From: a bacterium
GTDB taxonomy: Bacteria; Blakebacterota; Blakebacteria; Blakebacterales; Blakebacteraceae
NCBI GenBank assembly: GCA_025774205.1
Contig: JALGWK010000100.1
Coordinates: 1 to 6,703, forward strand
Length of the DNA stretch: 6,703 nucleotides
Reading direction: 5' to 3'
The position numbers and the translations under genes are program-made. Positions 5,034 to 6,703 of the stretch are shown one piece after another; position 1 is the first letter of the stretch, and the number at the start of each line of letters is the position of its first letter. The notes below the pieces were generated by a model, which did no database searches, was not told the origin of the DNA, and saw only the letters and a list, made by a program, of their open reading frames with translations.

Positions 5034-6703
5034 ATGTTTGATACCCTCACTGCCAGATTAAGCACGGTACTCGACCGTCTGCGCGGTCGGGGGGTTTTGA
5101 GCGAGGAGAATGTAGCCGAGGCCCTTCGGGATGTGCGGAGGGCGCTCCTCGAAGCTGATGTGAACGTGGGAGTGGCCCGTTCTTTCATAGAGAGGGTGAA
5201 GGAAGAAGCCCTCGGAAGCGAGGTCGGGAAGGGGATCCGTCCCGGTCAGCAGATGGTCGGGATCATCCATGCCGAGCTGGTGGGATTGCTGGGAGGAGCG
5301 GGTGAACCGCCCGATCTGGACCTTTCCGGAAAGCCTCCGACCACCGTCATGCTCCTCGGTCTGCAGGGCTCGGGGAAGACGACACTGGCAGCCAAACTGG
5401 CGCTGCGCTTCCATTCCGGAGGCCGGAAGATCGGCCTGATGGGGCTCGATCCGTACCGCCCGGCGGCAGGTGAACAGCTCAAACGTCTCGCGGAACGTGT
5501 GGAGGCTCCGGTCTCTGTTGCCGGTGAGGGTGAATCACCACTCACGGCCGCGCTCCGGATCTCGGGCGAATTCGAGGCTGCTGGAATAGACCTCGTACTC
5601 GTCGACACCGCCGGCCGACAGACGGTGGACGAGATCCTGATGGATGAACTGGCCGACCTGCAGCAGCAGCTGAAGCCGCGGGAATCGCTGCTCGTTCTGG
5701 ACGCGATGACCGGTCAGGATGCTGTCAAGACCGCGAAGACGTTCAATGACCGTCTCGAATGCACCGGAGCCGTCCTGACCAAACTCGACGGTGATGCCAG
5801 AGGCGGGGCGGCGCTCTCCCTGCGAGGCGTGACGGGATTACCCATCCGCTATGCCGGGACGGGCGAGGAACTCGGTGCCCTGGAGGTATTCCATCCCGAC
5901 CGGATGGCCGGGAGGATCCTCGGGATGGGGGACGTGGTCTCCCTGGTCGAACGCGCCGCGGCCGATGCCGGGGGCGCGGAGGCGCTGGCCGAGGAAGGGC
6001 GGAAATTCGTCGCGGGTGAGTTCACCCTCGAGGACTTCCGGGAGCAGATGCGTCGCCTGCGGAGCATGGGTTCCGTGCAGGACCTGGTCGGGATGCTGCC
6101 CGGTCAGTTCGATCGGGCCCTGGCAGGACAGGAAATTGATGAAGACTCGATCGTGGCCCTGGAGGCCATGATTGACAGCATGACACCGGAAGAACGACGT
6201 CGCCCCGGCATCCTCGATGGAAGCCGGCGGCGAAGGATCGCACGAGGCAGCGGACGGAGTGTGCAGGAAGTCAACACGCTCCTGAAGCAGTACTCGATGA
6301 TGCAGAAGATGGCCAAGGCCCTGAAGGGCAAGGGCAGGAAGGGGCGGATGCCCTTTCCGCCGATGTTCAGTTCCCGGAGCCCGCGCGACGGAAGGTTCAT
6401 TGAGATCCTGGGGAATTACAATCCCCACACGGACCCTCCGGAGATTACAATCGACGAGGAGAGGACGCTCTACTGGCTGAAGACAGGGGCCCAGCCCTCG
6501 AATACCGCCAGGAGCCTGCTCTCGAAGAAGGGGATCCTCAAGCGTCTCGCGGAAGAGAGACCTGACCACCCTCTGCTGAAGAAGCCGGTGAGACGGGGCC
6601 GCCGACCTGAAGTCGCCCCCGAAGAGCCGGAAGCTGTCGAGGTTGTGGAAGCTCCCGTCGAGCCTGAAGAGGCTGCTGTCGAGGAGACCGCCGAGGCGGA
6701 AGC
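5034..6703 (+). CDS. ffh: Signal recognition particle protein Ffh, read through in frame into S16 (3' end open)
   Basis: This SRP GTPase binds signal peptides and 4.5S RNA and docks nascent chains to FtsY at the membrane. The first 445 residues are a full-length Ffh. An N domain ([18 protein letters not shown]) is followed by a G domain with P-loop GLQGSGKTT (109-117), [11 protein letters not shown] (139-149), DTAGR (191-195) and [10 protein letters not shown] (249-258). The M domain carries the RNA-binding signature [11 protein letters not shown] (397-407), then VNTLLKQ, and ends with the basic tail [16 protein letters not shown] stop is expected about here. Instead the frame continues unbroken from residue 446 into ribosomal protein S16 and off the window. 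The ATG start fits family N-termini although only a weak AGG precedes it. The Ffh part is certain; whether the fusion is real is open. Confidence 0.9.
   Translation, partial: MFDTLTARLSTVLDRLRGRGVLSEENVAEALRDVRRALLEADVNVGVARSFIERVKEEALGSEVGKGIRPGQQMVGIIHAELVGLLGGAGEPPDLDLSGKPPTTVMLLGLQGSGKTTLAAKLALRFHSGGRKIGLMGLDPYRPAAGEQLKRLAERVEAPVSVAGEGESPLTAALRISGEFEAAGIDLVLVDTAGRQTVDEILMDELADLQQQLKPRESLLVLDAMTGQDAVKTAKTFNDRLECTGAVLTKLDGDARGGAALSLRGVTGLPIRYAGTGEELGALEVFHPDRMAGRILGMGDVVSLVERAAADAGGAEALAEEGRKFVAGEFTLEDFREQMRRLRSMGSVQDLVGMLPGQFDRALAGQEIDEDSIVALEAMIDSMTPEERRRPGILDGSRRRRIARGSGRSVQEVNTLLKQYSMMQKMAKALKGKGRKGRMPFPPMFSSRSPRDGRFIEILGNYNPHTDPPEITIDEERTLYWLKTGAQPSNTARSLLSKKGILKRLAEERPDHPLLKKPVRRGRRPEVAPEEPEAVEVVEAPVEPEEAAVEETAEAE
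6336..6350 (+). promoter_or_regulatory. Possible internal ribosome binding site and ATG before the S16 segment
   Basis: AGGAAGG (6336-6342) lies five bases before an in-frame ATG at 6348 inside the Ffh basic tail. Translation from it would give a short S16-like protein starting [11 protein letters not shown]. The purine-rich string also simply encodes Gly/Arg/Lys of the tail, so this may be coincidental. A second in-frame ATG is at 6363. Confidence 0.25.
6369..6703 (+). other. rpsP: Ribosomal protein S16 segment lacking its N-terminus, fused to ffh; incomplete at window end
   Basis: From codon 447 of the ffh frame the translation is unmistakably S16, a small-subunit assembly protein. It reads [11 protein letters not shown], then a G-N-YNP turn, [22 protein letters not shown] and [10 protein letters not shown]. 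Intact S16 proteins begin with about 23 more residues: a basic beta strand rich in Arg/Lys, then a PFYxIVVAD-like stretch. None of that is present; Ffh tail residues directly precede SRS. After GIL comes a C-terminal extension, first basic (KKPVRRGRR), then Glu/Ala/Val/Pro-rich and acidic, as seen on S16 in some phyla. The coding frame is still open at 6703. ffh-rpsP adjacency is a common bacterial gene order, so a deletion spanning the ffh stop, the spacer and the rpsP start would give exactly this product. As written it should not fold as normal S16. Confidence 0.85.

Noticed and set aside
4139-5188. A 349-codon minus-strand frame covering the PASTA gene end, rpe and the start of ffh
   Set aside because: It crosses three recognised forward features and the intergenic spacer, has low-complexity Arg/Ser composition and no family motif.
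5448-5480. [11 protein letters not shown] in the Ffh G domain as an abnormal GTPase motif
   Set aside because: The residue after the Asp is variable in Ffh (V, I and T all occur), and the Arg, P-loop, DTAGR and TKLD motifs are intact, so loss of activity is not indicated.
5838-6569. A 243-codon minus-strand frame over the ffh-rpsP region
   Set aside because: It is antisense to the conserved Ffh M-domain and S16 segments, has no recognisable motif, and is best explained as a codon-bias shadow.

Overview
The window is a compact, all-forward-strand housekeeping region of a GC-rich bacterium, about 60% GC by eye. It encodes Sec/lipid transport, N-terminal protein maturation, rRNA methylation, one pentose-phosphate enzyme and the signal recognition particle GTPase. 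All seven stop codons visible are TGA. The organism cannot be named. YajC and an Mla-type ATPase suggest a double-membrane bacterium. One weak Bacteroidota-like promoter match hints at the FCB side of the tree, but that is a guess. No mobile element, CRISPR array, tRNA or rRNA gene was found, and no gene-free stretch exceeds 100 bases.

Layout. Positions 1-173 hold the C-terminal end of an MlaF-like ABC ATPase. A 78-base gap follows, and two GC-rich inverted repeats lie across that junction. Next comes a tight run: yajC (252-581), def (587-1105), fmt (1102-2064), rsmB (2054-3358), a membrane-anchored three-PASTA protein (3355-4263) and rpe (4271-4939). Genes in this run either overlap by 4-11 bases or are separated by 5-7 bases, so they are very probably co-transcribed and partly translationally coupled. 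A 94-base AT-richer spacer then holds a weak terminator-like hairpin and a possible promoter. After it, ffh starts at 5034 and stays open to the window end.

Functionally, Fmt formylates initiator Met-tRNA and Def removes the formyl group from new proteins. RsmB methylates 16S rRNA. YajC and Ffh both serve membrane protein export. Rpe and the PASTA protein are co-passengers with no direct link to translation visible in the sequence.

The most unusual point is at the 3' end. The ffh reading frame does not stop after its normal M-domain and basic tail. It runs without interruption into ribosomal protein S16 (rpsP), entering S16 at about its residue 24 and so skipping its first beta strand. This is either a real deletion/fusion of two normally adjacent essential genes or an assembly error, and it needs read-level checking. 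A second, window-wide oddity is a roughly five-fold excess of the tetranucleotide GATC.
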